Shown piece by piece: positions 25,703 through 37,110 of a stretch of DNA of 64,000 nt. The stretch comes from Astropecten irregularis (taxonomy: Eukaryota > Echinodermata > Asteroidea > Paxillosida > Astropectinidae). Position 1 is the first letter of the stretch; each line of letters begins with the position of its first letter. The position numbers were made by a program, and so were the translations under genes. The stretch is from the NCBI GenBank assembly GCA_963971285.1, contig OZ020254.1:3906001-3970000 (forward strand), in the 5' to 3' direction. The notes beneath the pieces are model-generated. The model ran no database searches and was not told the origin of the DNA. It worked only from the letters and a program-made list of their open reading frames with translations.

Positions 25703-25915
25703 CCTTGTGTAGAGATCATGTCCAGTAATGACAGCCGAGAACCACTGAGTCGTTGAGCCGAGGCGGTAGACCTGAACGCGATAGCCAGTCAGGGAGTAAG
25801 GTGCTTTCATCAATATGTGCTGCACTTTCTGCTCATGCAGCCACTGGTCCACCTGGGCTTTGACCTCTGTGTAGCGCTGGAATACGGGATGCTGGGCAGT
25901 CTTAGGGTTGTCCTC
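25703..25915 (-). CDS. JMJD1C: JMJD1C-like exon: QKVQHILM-APYSLTGYRVQVYR segment
   Basis: This 213-nt exon has 71 codons and is phase 0 at both ends. It is preceded by a pyrimidine-rich tttctcag and followed by gtaagatg from 25702. It starts EDNPKTAQHPVFQRY, contains WLHEQKVQHILMKAPYSL and GYRVQVYR, and ends TQWFSAVITGHDLYTR. Vertebrate JMJD1C has the matching order: a QKVQEIFM-type helix, a GPYSLNGYRVRVYR strand and a TQWFTGIITTHDLFTR strand. The spacing is the same as in the family and no stop interrupts it. KDM3B differs clearly in the last part, so this exon favours JMJD1C. It joins the exon at 18613 in phase 0. Confidence 0.95.
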
Positions 25916-25980
25916 CTGAGAAAGCGAAAAATACAAGACGATGACACGTTAGCATCCTACAGTTAAAATTATGTTAGTCT

Positions 25981-26228
25981 GGGGCCAATTTCATAGAGCT
26001 GCTTAATTAAGCTCACAAAAATTGCTAAGCATTAAAAGTCTTCCTTTATCAAAACAGGACTACCAACCAAATTTTCATGTGATGTTTACTGCTTTTGACT
26101 TGTATTCGGCCATTGTTTGCTGAGCATAACATTCACAAGGAGTTTTGGCTGGCATACTGATTTTATTTACCAAGATTTAAAGTGCTTGAACAAAATTTGG
26201 TGCTTAAGCAGCTCTTTGAAATTGGCCC
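25981..26228 (+). mobile_element. CAATTTCATAGAGC-family element, copy 2
   Basis: It has clear inverted ends: GGGGCCAATTTCATAGAGCT at left, and AGCAGCTCTTTGAAATTGGC followed by CC at right. The body contains TTGACTTGTATTCGGCCATT and ATTCACAAGGAGTTTTGGCT, shared with the copy at 42579. Confidence 0.65.
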
Positions 26229-27139
26229 TTGATCTTTGTAGTACTTTGGCTAATCTGCTTGAAGACGTCATTTCTTTACTTAAGACAAAATCAGGGCTGA
26301 TGATGTTTCTGTTTATTCATTTATTTATTCATCTCTACTTTGTGTATGTTATTCTTATTAACTCTTGTCTAAATTAATACTTAATGGTGTTATCTTACAA
26401 ATTAATGTGAGAACAATTAAAAGAAATATTTGATGATATCTAATCCAACTGCAAGGTGACGAGTCAGATAGACCCAATCCTTGGTGTGCTGATCTGAGGT
26501 CGATGGCAGTTGATTACATTATTCAACCGTGGGATTCTTAATCCTCCCAAGGATCGAACGGTGTCAGGCAGAGGGGAAAGAAGGGTCAAGAAGAGTTACA
26601 AGAGGATGAAAGCGGCGTATCAGATCAATCTCATTAGCAGATGAAATGAGGTGACTACATCTGGCTTCAAGATCCTGACAAGTAGCTCTCTCTCATCTCA
26701 GAGGGAGAGGGTCATCGACCAAGGTGTCCTCCTCTGTGTGTGTACCGGCCCAGCATCAGCGTCCATCCACGAAGGATGAGGATGGCAAGGTCCTAAGACA
26801 CATCCTGCATTATTGATGATATTGGCCAGAGGTGATGTCCATGGCTTTCCGAGGGAGAAGAATCTCGCCATTAATTGGCACTATCAGTCATGGTGTTAAC
26901 CACCTCCCATGACAGCATTATCATAGACAAGGAGAGGCAAGGTTTGTAGTTCGGTGCAGGGGGATGGACCTCTTTCTTCATGTTTGACAGTGAGCTTCCT
27001 CGGGGGATGTAGCCATTGACCAAAAAATCAAAGCAGTCCAGGTAATATGGGCCAGCCTCCAGCATCCACTGATGACTGATTCCGTAAAACCCAAACCTCA
27101 CTTTCTCTGTGTAATTACATGTATTTGTTCTGCAGTCCA

Positions 27140-27557
27140 TCAAAGGTATAATTACATTATATGTAAAGGGCAAAAAATGTTGAATTAGTATTATAATACA
27201 TGACTGGTTAAGTTCACATACATGTAACACCACTCACATTTTGTCTGATCCAACATGTATTATTTATATAACACACCTGTGAAAATCTGAGCTCAATCGG
27301 ACATCCGAGTCACTAGAAAATAGCGACTCAACTTTTCTTATAAAACATATAGAATGGTTTTGATCTTACCAACGAGATCAAAACTGTTTTTGGTCTTTGT
27401 TTGATTAATTTCTGGATAAAAATACCATTTCAGACAGAAATATTTTAACGGCGTATTTCTACCAGCACCATCTGTATCCTCTGAACATTATAATGTATTA
27501 AAATCTGTGAACATTTCTGTTTGGGCATGTTTACAATCCTGTACTTAACCTTTAAAG
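27140..27557 (-). mobile_element. TTTAAAGGTA-end MITE-like element, copy 2, rearranged left end
   Basis: It is inverted relative to copy 1. It has the inner hairpin GGTTTTGATCTTACC / GAGATCAAAACTG and the right end CCTGTACTTAACCTTTAAAG. The left end holds a second ATAATACATG-type end after about 40 bp. About 60 bp beyond the right end is shared with copy 3. Confidence 0.6.
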
Positions 27558-28975
27558 AAAACAGTCGACAAAAATTACAATCAACTGATTACAGTTTTGC
27601 TTTCATGAAACAAAATCTGTATGGACACAGTGACTGACCCTTTGTATTTTGTCTTATAGTGACAGAAAATCCTGATCAGAAAGAATCTTGAAAAAATGAC
27701 ATTTTGGCACAACACCAACTTTCATACTGAGTACATTTTACCTACAAGTCGAGAACAATGCAACACTGTTAAAGAAATAATATTTTGAAATACTGTATGT
27801 GCATGTTTCAAAACTAAATAACACAATATAATGTGTCCATAACATTTACATTGTTTCATATTCAACTCAATGTTTTCTACACAAGCGAAACAAAGAAATT
27901 ATTTCTAAGCGAGCTGCACCTCATGAAGAAAGCAGAGCAGGCTTCCGTGGTGCGAAACATAAATTGTATTATTCCACTTCCTGGTCAGACTAATAGCTTA
28001 AACGGCAATCTGTGAAAAGCGCAGCCATCCCTCACACCTCCGCACAGTGTCAAGCTCTCACAGCGTCAATAACCCGAGGATGATCATGTCGGCGGGTTGT
28101 ACATGTACATGTACAAAGACACTCCGCCCACACATAACACAAAATGCCAATGACACCATCTCCTCAACCACCAATCCAACTTCCCATGCATTCTTCCACC
28201 TAACCATGTTCCTAAATGAGGTAACCATATCCATCCTCAAATCCTAAAGCCCGATTTCCTCATTGCCGCGACAAAAAAAAAAAAAAAAAACGAGCGAGGA
28301 AAAACAAATATGACTTTGCAAAAGCATGGACCATAACATGAAGGGAAAGACTCAATCAGGAAAAAAGAGAAACTGCACATACACAATAATTCAAGGCTGC
28401 GTGGGAAAAAAACCGAGGCGAAAAAAAAAAAAAATAAAGGTCAGCGGTTTCCCGTACTATAGCACCAGGTTTTTTGTCCAACACAATAGAAAAGAAAAAT
28501 GTCACTTGTAACAAAAAAAAAGTGCAGTGCTTTCTACCCTTTTCCTGTAGTGTAGGACGCAGATCGTTGTTTCTCTTTCCATTAGGAAGTACATATGGTT
28601 CATAGCAGGGCAAGCAACAGCCATGGGGACAAATAGTGCATGTCCTTATTTTTCTCTAACTTCCGATGCTACCTTCTGCTATAGGGTGAAAATGACACAT
28701 CGGTCAATCTCGGCCACATTTTTTTTTTCCCCACAGTTGCTTGGAGTAATGACCGTTTCAATTGAGATAATCAATGTAAACAAATTACAAGGTTTCTGCA
28801 CAATTAAATTGGAATCGTGTCTGGTGCGGTTTTGGAAGTGTCACTGATGCCATTTTTGGTTTGCGGGCAGACTGATTACAACAAAGCATTCTCATACAGT
28901 GACCTCTTAGGTGTTGGATGATCTGATGTTGTCTTAATGCAATTGTCACCTATTGTAATGTACAAAACTACAACA

Positions 28976-29423
28976 TAGGCTTGGGCGATTCCAGCATTTT
29001 CATAATCGATTCCGATTCCAGGCTGGAATCGCGATTCCACTCGGAATCGTTTCCAATTTTTGCCGGCAAATATAACATTGAAATACATGTAAATGGCAAA
29101 CTTTGGGAGGTGACGTGTCGAGCTCATATCGAAACAGCACTATTTGTGGTTTTGCAGACAAAACACTGACAGTGCTTCACGCAGTTTCATTCTTCAATGC
29201 GTTAAAATCAGCCAGACTTTATTATTTCGTTGAAGAATGTCGGAATTGTTTTAGTTCAACAATCCAACAACCCAAGAACGGCTCAGCGCATTTGAGAATC
29301 GAAACTCAAAACTCAAAATTGATCAATTCACAGAATCGATTCCTCAACAAAGTGGAATCGCTATTCCGATTCCAAATTTGGAATCGATTCTCATTGATTC
29401 CAACATGGAATCGCCCAAGCCTA
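28976..29423. mobile_element. hAT-like non-autonomous element, 448 bp
   Basis: The inverted ends are TAGGCTTGGGCGATTCCA and TGGAATCGCCCAAGCCTA. The flanks CTACAACA (28968-28975) and GTACAACA (29424-29431) agree in seven of eight positions, as expected for an 8-bp target duplication. The body is filled with GGAATCG and its inverse. A minus-strand frame across part of it is chance. Confidence 0.72.
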
Positions 29424-29749
29424 GTACAACAAGGTATTAGAGCTAGCGGTCTATTTTACGTAATTCAGCAACAGCTTGATATTGATCGTGTAAGTAAGAG
29501 TGTTAATTAATACAGGGAATCAATTATGATGATGGATGCATAGGTCTGCAATTAGCACAGACTGTCTGTCTGTGTATGCATCACTCCAACTCAATTGGCT
29601 CATTTCAGAGGCATTAATAATTTCCTAATTACTAGAAAGCTAATTAGTTGGTGATCCACTGATAATATTCAGATAACTCAATATTATACACACAAACCAA
29701 AAAGACTAATGGAATCCATTTTTTATTCTATGGGGGATTACGAAATTCA

Positions 29750-29925
29750 GGCTTCGGCTCTGTCATCCTTATGATGAAAATATAGGTTGTGGTTTGGTTT
29801 TTCATTGAAGCTGAAGCTCTGTTTTCCTTTTCAAACCAGAGAATCTACTTCTCAACCGCAGCCAAAAGCCTCTTTTTTGATACCCGTTATTTTAGAATGG
29901 ATTCACGAAATGGAGCAGGAGCCTA
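29750..29925. mobile_element. Partial relative of the 10496-10772 element
   Basis: It shares in inverse orientation the words GATACCCGTTATTTTAGAAT, GGATTCACGAAATGGAGC and related CTTCGGCTC/GGAGCC end material. The outer CCAAACC ends are not complete. Confidence 0.45.
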
Positions 29926-30714
29926 ATAGCCTGTTTTGTAAATGCCCTATATTTTGTTCTCAATTCATCTGGAACATCTTCAATGTAATAAATTCTTTAT
30001 TCAGATATTTGGAATAAAAAAATAACAATAATATAGAATAAAAAATGGCTTCCATTAGTCTTTTTGGAGTGTGTATATAATATTGAGCTATTCATACTAC
30101 AGCAATCAAGTTTGGTACGCTGATGGCTATTCCTCGATGAAATACAATTTTATATGTCAAGTCAATACCTCATATACATCACGCCATAGAGATTCCATGC
30201 GAACCAGGTGCATTATTGAAATGAATTTTTCAACCTAACATTTAAAAAAAAAAAAATTAATTAATACAAAATTTAAAATACATGTGCATGTACAATCTGA
30301 CTCTACAGCAATAAATGTGTGGAACAACATCTGCATCAATAACCACAAAAAAAAACCCAAAAATCGAATCAGATCCCAAAATGTCAAAATTCTTCTGAAT
30401 AGCCTGGACAAAAAAAAAATCTGGATGATTAAACACGACAGTTGGCACATCCTCCGATATTGATCGCATTTCCCAACGAGGCTCTGTAATTTCATGTATT
30501 GAGGTCAGCCAGATTCTACAGTGCTCGAGGCAATAGGTAGCCTTCATGAGAACAAAAGCCAAGCAATATAATGGAATAGAATGGAACGCGCTTCAGATGC
30601 ACTGAGGATGCTCAACAAGCCACACATGCATATTTTGGACATTTAGGGTTATCACAAAATGTTTCATGAAAGCAAAGCTGTAGTCAGTTGATTGTAATTT
30701 TTGTTGACTGTTTT

Positions 30715-31086
30715 CTTTAAAGGTTAAGTACAGAACAGTACCCAAACAGAACTGTTCAAAGATTTACATATAACTTTCAGGAAATGAAGATGGTGCTGGT
30801 AGAAACATACCATAAAAATATTTCCACCTGAAATGCTGTATTTATCCAGAAATTAGTCAAATAAAAGACCGAAAACAGTTTTGATCTCGAGGTAAGATCA
30901 AAACCATTCTTTATGTTTTATAAGAAAAATTTAGTCGGGTTTTCGCTATTTTTTCGTGACTCAGATGTCCAATTGAGCTCAAATCTTCACAGGGTTATTA
31001 TTTCATAATGTACCGGTAAATGCTGGATCAGACAAAGTGTGAGTGCTGTTCTGTGACCATTACCGATCATGAATTAAACTTTTAAA
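30715..31086 (+). mobile_element. TTTAAAGGTA-end MITE-like element, copy 3
   Basis: It carries all family words, including GATGGTGCTGGTAGAAACAT, TATTTATCCAGAAATTAG and GACTCAGATGTCC. The inner hairpin is TTTTGATCTCGAGGTAAGATC-like. The 60 bp to its left, ending TTGACTGTTTTC, matches the right flank of copy 2 in inverse. Confidence 0.62.
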
Positions 31087-31839
31087 TAATAACGAAAGAA
31101 GACTGATGAAAATTTTGCTGGACTGGTATGACTTCTTGATTATGACAGACGCACGAATCAAACTTATCAGGGGAAAAAAAGGAGAACAAGGTTGCGTTTG
31201 ACATACAATTTCAGTCCAGCCAAAAATTTGTAAGCCAGGGACGCCGCTATTTGGATAAACATGGGGGAAGGAGAAGGGCCAGAAACCCAGTTGAGCAAAT
31301 GAAATAACAGGGGCACCTCCTGCACAAGCAAGACTGGCAAATTTGTTTGAACAATCCTTGTACTCATACAGGTGGATTGGGTCCCTATCTACCCTGGCCC
31401 AGATAAAACAAGCTAGGTAGAGACATCTGAAAAGGTGTAGACCCAAAAAAAAACAAGAAAAAACTAGACCTGTGTTTGTTGACAAACACTGAGCTGTTTC
31501 GCGTATGTTTTATAAATAAAATGAAAAACAAACATGAACGCAATTGGCCCAGTACAGAGAAATAGCGGTGTTTTAATTGTTGTAAACAACTATCAGGAGC
31601 GTCGTCACTCGTCCATAAATACACGTATACAGATTCGTGTACATACACATGCCCATGAGAAACACAGAAATGGCCGAGTCTATTACAGACCAGCATGCGT
31701 AGTATGTATGGTTGTGCATGGGCGGTGGAAACAGCAAAATGATTGATTTTCTAGCGATGTCGTGCTCCGTTCACGTGTACAAAATTGGCCCACTACTATA
31801 GATAGCCATATCAGCGGTCCAAAAAGTTCCAAAGACCGT

Positions 31840-32560
31840 GTTTTGTGTTATTTTTGACTCTAAATGGCAAAATTAATTATTTAAAAAAATCAGTCGATGA
31901 CGTCATCGTGACGTCACTTCACATTTGGGATAGTAATAGCGTTTCCTACCTACCCACCAAGTTTCATCAAGATCGGATATTCGCTTATATGTGTTTCTGT
32001 GAAAAAATGGCAACATTAATTATTCAAAAATCAATAAAAAATAAACCGATGACGTCATTGTGACGTCACTTCACATTTCGGATACTAGTACCATTCCCTA
32101 CCTACCCACCAAGTTTCATCACCATCGGATATTCCCTTATATGTGAATCAGAAAATCAGCTTTTTGATGACGTCATCATGACGTCACACCTTTTTGATAT
32201 TTTGTGACATGTGCCTATAGCCTAACAAACATATTGCCGAAAGAATTTCGAAAATACAATTTGTCGTTCATGAGATATAAAGAAAAGGTCCAAAAATTGA
32301 ATAATTCGTATAAAATCACATGATGACGTCATCAACACGTGACTGCAATTTTTGTCTATAACACGTCCCCATATACTTACATACCAAGTTTGAGCTGCAT
32401 CGGACTTGCCATTCCGGAGATAAAGAGCCCTAAAATTTGCACTTTTATGATGACGTAATTGTGCACGTGATGACGTCACGATGACGTACATACGCGGGAC
32501 ACTATTCGGGGTGTTGGTCTAACTGTGTGCCAAGTATGAAGTTGATCGGAATTTGCATAA
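31840..32560 (+). repeat. Degenerate tandem repeat with eight TGACGTCA octamers
   Basis: Units of about 118-156 bp each contain GATGACGTCAT, usually a second TGACGTCA three bases on, and then CCAAGTTTCATCA-type plus ATCGGATAT words. Perfect TGACGTCA sites start at 31898, 31909, 32050, 32061, 32168, 32179, 32324 and 32471. The octamer is the CRE consensus bound by CREB/ATF proteins, but regulatory use here is only a possibility. Confidence 0.7.
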
Positions 32561-32975
32561 TGGTAGAAGTGGCTCTTAGAAAACCCCTGTGTTATGTCTA
32601 TGGGAAAAAAGTGGAAAAAGAAGAAAAAAAAAAAGAAAGAAAAAAAAAATAAGAAAAACAAAAGCTGTTCCGCTGCATGCGAAACAACTAAAAACGCATT
32701 GATTTCTTCAGTGGCATGCATTGTCTAAGTAGAATTTGATAGAAAAATATTTCAATATTTTTGAAACACTATAGGTACAAACATGCATGAGGGTTTCACC
32801 AAAATATTCAATATTGAATGCAGAAGATAGCAGGATTTTAAGTGCAACTAAAAGGTTATTTTTTGTCATGTTTTGGTATTCTGTTTAGTTTGGAATGTAT
32901 AAACATAATAAAATGTTACAATATTAGGTATCTTTATAACATTTTTTATCATTTATTATTTTGTATGTGTATATG

Positions 32976-33148
32976 CAGGCCTGGAATTACATGTAAGTTC
33001 TGAAAGGGGCAAGGCCACTTTTGCATTGCAAGGGGCACTTCCATTGGAAAATCATATTGTCTATGGAAATATGTAAAGGGGCACCAAGGCTAAGAACCAG
33101 GGCAACGAATGCCATGGCCTCCGTGGCCTCCGTTCACTTCCAGGCTTG
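32976..33148 (+). mobile_element. CAGGCCTGGAATT-end element, copy 1
   Basis: The ends are CAGGCCTGGAATT and CTTCCAGGCTTG, with TATATG adjoining both sides. The body has GGGGCAAGGCCACTTTTGCA and CCATGGCCTCCGTGGCCTCC. It is related to 36446-36612 in inverse. Confidence 0.6.
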
Positions 33149-33207
33149 TATATGTATCCACATATATAAACAAATTAGAATAAATTGTTAATACTGAAAA
33201 GATGCAA

Positions 33208-33405
33208 CTTAAAGGTAGTATCATACTTTGGTATCATACCGAAACAGAAATCGTCACAGATTTACCTATAACTTACAGGGTATAAAGATGGTGATGTTAG
33301 AAACATACCAGTAAAATTTGTTCTGCCTGAAATGCTGTATTTATCCAGAAAAGAGAATCTGCATTTCTTGGACAAAAACCAAAAGTATGATATTACCTTT
33401 AAAAA
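33208..33405 (+). mobile_element. Short 198-bp derivative of the TTTAAAGGTA family
   Basis: The ends TTAAAGGTAGTATCATACTT and AAGTATGATATTACCTTTAA are almost perfect inverted repeats. The middle keeps GATTTACCTATAACTTACAG and TGTATTTATCCAGAAA from the family, but the inner hairpin and the right half are missing. Confidence 0.6.
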
Positions 33406-33951
33406 GATTTAATAATGCTAATAATAATATTAATACTGAAAATCTAAAAATGGGCATTCATGTTTTTTCAGGTGACATTTGAAGTTCCCTGTGCAAACAT
33501 AATCTTTGTTCCGGCATTCCAAAGTCTCCCCATAATCAATATAGCCTACGTGTTTTCTTCTGAGGCAGGTGATCTTTGCCACGGCGACGGAGCGAGATTT
33601 ACAGTGCCACAAAGGTTTCATTGTTGGTAAAGTCGTTTTTGCTTTCAATTTTGGTAACAGTGCGTGTCGGTTGGCAGTTCACGTATACCTGTGTGCACTA
33701 TTTTACTGCTTTGCAAATGATGCCTTTTTACAACATTAATCCACACACACTATTTATGGTATCATATCACATTAGCGCAGTATTGTTTGCTATTAACATT
33801 TTAAGAGGTTCAGACTGATGTGAAAGTACAGATGTATGGTGATATGGGCTGGTCTGCCACACACACCACCAAAATGATAAATTTGATGTAAGATTATACC
33901 AGCCCTGCAAAGAGAGCTTACATTCACTACCCCCCCCCCCTTCCCTCCTCC

Positions 33952-34324
33952 TTAAAGGTATAATACATGATTGGTAAAGGTTACAGAACAGCACTTTGTC
34001 TAATCCAACATCAACATGGAGGCCCCACATAAAAAAAAATGCAGACATCTGAGTCACGAGGCAATAGCTAAAAACCTACTCAATTTTTCTAATATTAAAA
34101 CAGAAAGAATGGTTTTGATCTCACCCCGAGATTGAGAAATCAAAACTGTTTTCGGTTTTTTTTTTTTTGTTTTTTTTTTAATTTCTGGATAAATACACCA
34201 TAACAGGCAGAAATATTTCAACGGTATGTTTTTTACCAGCACCATCTTCATACCCTAAAAGTTATATATAAATCTGTGAACATTTCTGTTTGGGTATGTT
34301 ACCAATCCTGTACTGTAGCTTTAT
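33952..34324 (-). mobile_element. TTTAAAGGTA-end MITE-like element, copy 5
   Basis: It starts CTTAAAGGTATAATACATGA and ends ACCAATCCTGTACTGTAGC. The inner hairpin is GGTTTTGATCTCACCCCGAG followed by ATCAAAACTG. The plus-strand neighbour is a C10 run at 33931-33940. Confidence 0.62.
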
Positions 34325-36445
34325 TATTTATGAAGCAGAAACGATATATCAAATTTGAGTAACCCAGGGCCCCTATTGCCTGTCTAGCAAGGCCATCTGT
34401 TATTAACTGTATGTTTGCTGTTCTCTTTTTCCATGTCTTTCAATCTTTTTTTCCCCCTTTTTGTCAATGAGGACAAGACTACAGGCCTAGACATTAATGC
34501 CATCAATTGCCATGCATATGTAAATAGTTGCGCTGGTGACTCGGTAAAGCATGGCTACCATGCTATTAAGCCGTTGCTGTTGTTGGTTGTTTTGAGGCCG
34601 AGACTGACTGCATGGTGTCAGAGCACAATGTGCCAGCGTGTAGCGGGGTTCAATCCGGGTTCAATTCCATCCCTCACTTCATTCCAACAAAACACACCCC
34701 CCAAAAAGGTCAAAGAGATTTAGTCTATCGCTTTGTTCCTCTTGATTTTCAAATGAGGGTTCAGCACAAGGCTTCGGCATACGCATATTTCGAAGAGGAA
34801 TATCGGCAAAAAGTGAAAGAGATCTGTACCCCCCACCCCCTCTCCCACTGCAAAAAAAACCCCCAAAACACCATATTATCACCCATTATTGATAAGAATA
34901 AAAGGTGAAAACCCTGCCTTGAACAGCTTCGCATGACTGAGCATAACAACAGTGAACAGTTCATCATAAATTTTCATTTCCGTGACTGAGACGGGTGAGG
35001 GTATTTTTTTGTTAACACACCAGACAACAGTTGCTAAAACATTTGGTAGAAGAATTCAAGACATAAATATACACACATATGTACAAAAGGTTGGATGCAG
35101 ACGTAAACTAATAAATGCAAAAATTAAGACAAAAGTTTTTTCCGCTTGATGAAGTTTGAGAACCAAAAAAATTAACAAAATGCAAGGAATTGCAATTACC
35201 AATCCAGATCTGGATACTGGGGTAGATTAAAGGCCAACTTAGTGTTTGACAAGGTGCAATCTGTACAGTCATCTAAATGTGTTCAAAAGTTTGATAACCC
35301 TGAATGATACAATTATAAACCAGCAATGGTGTCCTAGTCTACACATGTAGGCCCTACATACTAGTGCATATGGCTAGTTGAGCCTACCAGTACCATAACG
35401 AATAATAACAGTGAGTATTATGGCTACTTTCAACAAATGTCTACACATCAACCCAAAACCATGTAGGCCTATCTTTAGCATATGGTCCCTAGTGAGTACA
35501 ATAACACAACCAAAAACAAAGCAACGGAGAGGTATCATGTGAAATTAAACACACAAATCCTCTTGTTCACTACTCAAGTAGTACTCAAGTAAATAGGATC
35601 CAGCTAGATTACCCCTGCTGCTAGTTGGATCTAAAAATTGATCATTGTTAGGGTTCAAGAACTGAAAGGTCAGACGGGTTCCAATTGAAGTCCCGACCCC
35701 TCTACCAGACACTTATTGTTTCCAATTCCCTTCACTGGTTACCCCCCTTACCCCCTTGGCACACCACATCGGTTGCTCTGACAACACAGTTTACCAGCCA
35801 AGTTACTGACTGACCTTTGGCAAGTCAGACACAAAAAAACCTCAAGAACACCAACTGACTGCCATGACCTCGTATTTATCAATCATAAGTATGCATTGGG
35901 CAGAAACTGATTGCTCCATCCAGCCAGTCATTCATTCACTGATGCACTAGGCAGCTGCGGCTGTTAGTCTCTCTCAGCTAGCTAGCTGAAGGACAAAGGT
36001 TAGTGTCTCAAGTGTTGACATAGCCGCTTATTAATACATTACATTCATAATCAGCAGGAGCTAACAGGGCATATTGTAATTGTCTGCCCGCACTGTATGG
36101 TACACAGTATGCATGGCAAACAGTATGGTACACGTACTAGCTCGAGAGCAAGGTCTGTTTCTTGCCTGTTTGTTAATATTATACGGCCCAGATTTAAGGC
36201 TTAACATTCTGGACTTTGATCAAGCTTCTTTTTTTATATACCCAAAGGCTGTCTCATTTTGATTGCCAAAGGCTGAAGTTGGGACTGAGACTGATGAGAC
36301 AGGGTTTGTTTGTTTGTTAAGGTGGGATGATGGGGGAGTCATATCCACTTGGAAATGTAGGAGATAGGTCTACTTGGTAAATTCCGCTGTTGTTGATCAA
36401 ACTTGGCGAATGGAAATGTTGTCTTAAAAGTTAAAATGTACAATT

Positions 36446-36612
36446 CAAGCCTGGAATTAAATGGAGGCTACGGAGGTCATGGCCTTTGTTGCCCTGGTTC
36501 TTGGCCTTGGTGCCCCTTCAAATGTTTCCAAGGACATTATGATTTTCCAATGGAAGTGCCCCTTGCAATGAAAAAGTGGCCTTGCCTTTTTCAGAACTTA
36601 ATTCCAGACCTG
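36446..36612 (-). mobile_element. CAGGCCTGGAATT-end element, copy 2
   Basis: It is the inverse-oriented relative of 32976-33148. The ends are CAAGCCTGGAATTAAATGGA and AACTTAATTCCAGACCTG. The shared body includes CCTTGGTGCCCCTT and AAGTGCCCCTTGCAATG. Confidence 0.6.
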
Positions 36613-36944
36613 CAACTCCTGTAACAGTATGTCACTCCATCTCCTAATAAATACCGGTACTGCTAAAATATACAGAAAGCTTGTGTCTTTACAAGGCTTG
36701 ATATTAAAGTTTCTGTATGCTGTAAGACAAGAGCAAGTTGTATCATCACAAAGAAACATGGGGACAAAATAAAAAACACTGTAAGGCAATATTCTTTTGG
36801 AAGACAGTCATTTACGCGCCAGAATAATCTAGGCAAGCCATAAAAGATCAAAACAATGAACCCGCTGTGCAACTTCAGACACACAACAATTTTTGAAATG
36901 CTAATATCGGTTTAATGCTCAAAAAGAAAATAAATAAATAAACG

Positions 36945-37110
36945 AATGACAAGAAGTATGTGGATTGGTTTGCGGAAACGCCATGTAATATTTGTTCGTA
37001 CTTTCGCACTTCTATTTCGTCACACTTCTCTTAAGGTCTGACCGTTTCGACAAGCCTGCTCTAGTCCTCATCAGGAGACAAGAAGTCAAAATTAATCTGG
37101 GCAATATATG
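36945..37110 (-). mobile_element. Repeat with hammerhead-like motif, canonical core
   Basis: The minus strand from 37080 reads TGTCTC, CTGATGA (37074-37068), G, GACTAG-AGCAGG-CTTGTC, GAAAC (37048-37044), G, GTC (37042-37040), AGACC. All three conserved hammerhead boxes are present in the right order. Stem III is almost absent, as in the hammerheads known from Penelope-like retroelements. The flank with GGTTTGCGGAAACGCCATG resembles the flank near 62220. Confidence 0.55.

Noticed and set aside
28976-29510. Plus-strand 135-codon frame over the hAT-like element
   Set aside because: It is composed of the element's GGAATCG words and runs past its end. No transposase motif is present.
31060-31485. 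141-codon minus-strand frame
   Set aside because: It begins beside a TTTAAAGGTA element and shows no family likeness. It is a chance frame.
31840-32560. CRISPR-like array
   Set aside because: The unit length is variable, the repeats are degenerate and the context is animal intron. It is a tandem repeat, not CRISPR.
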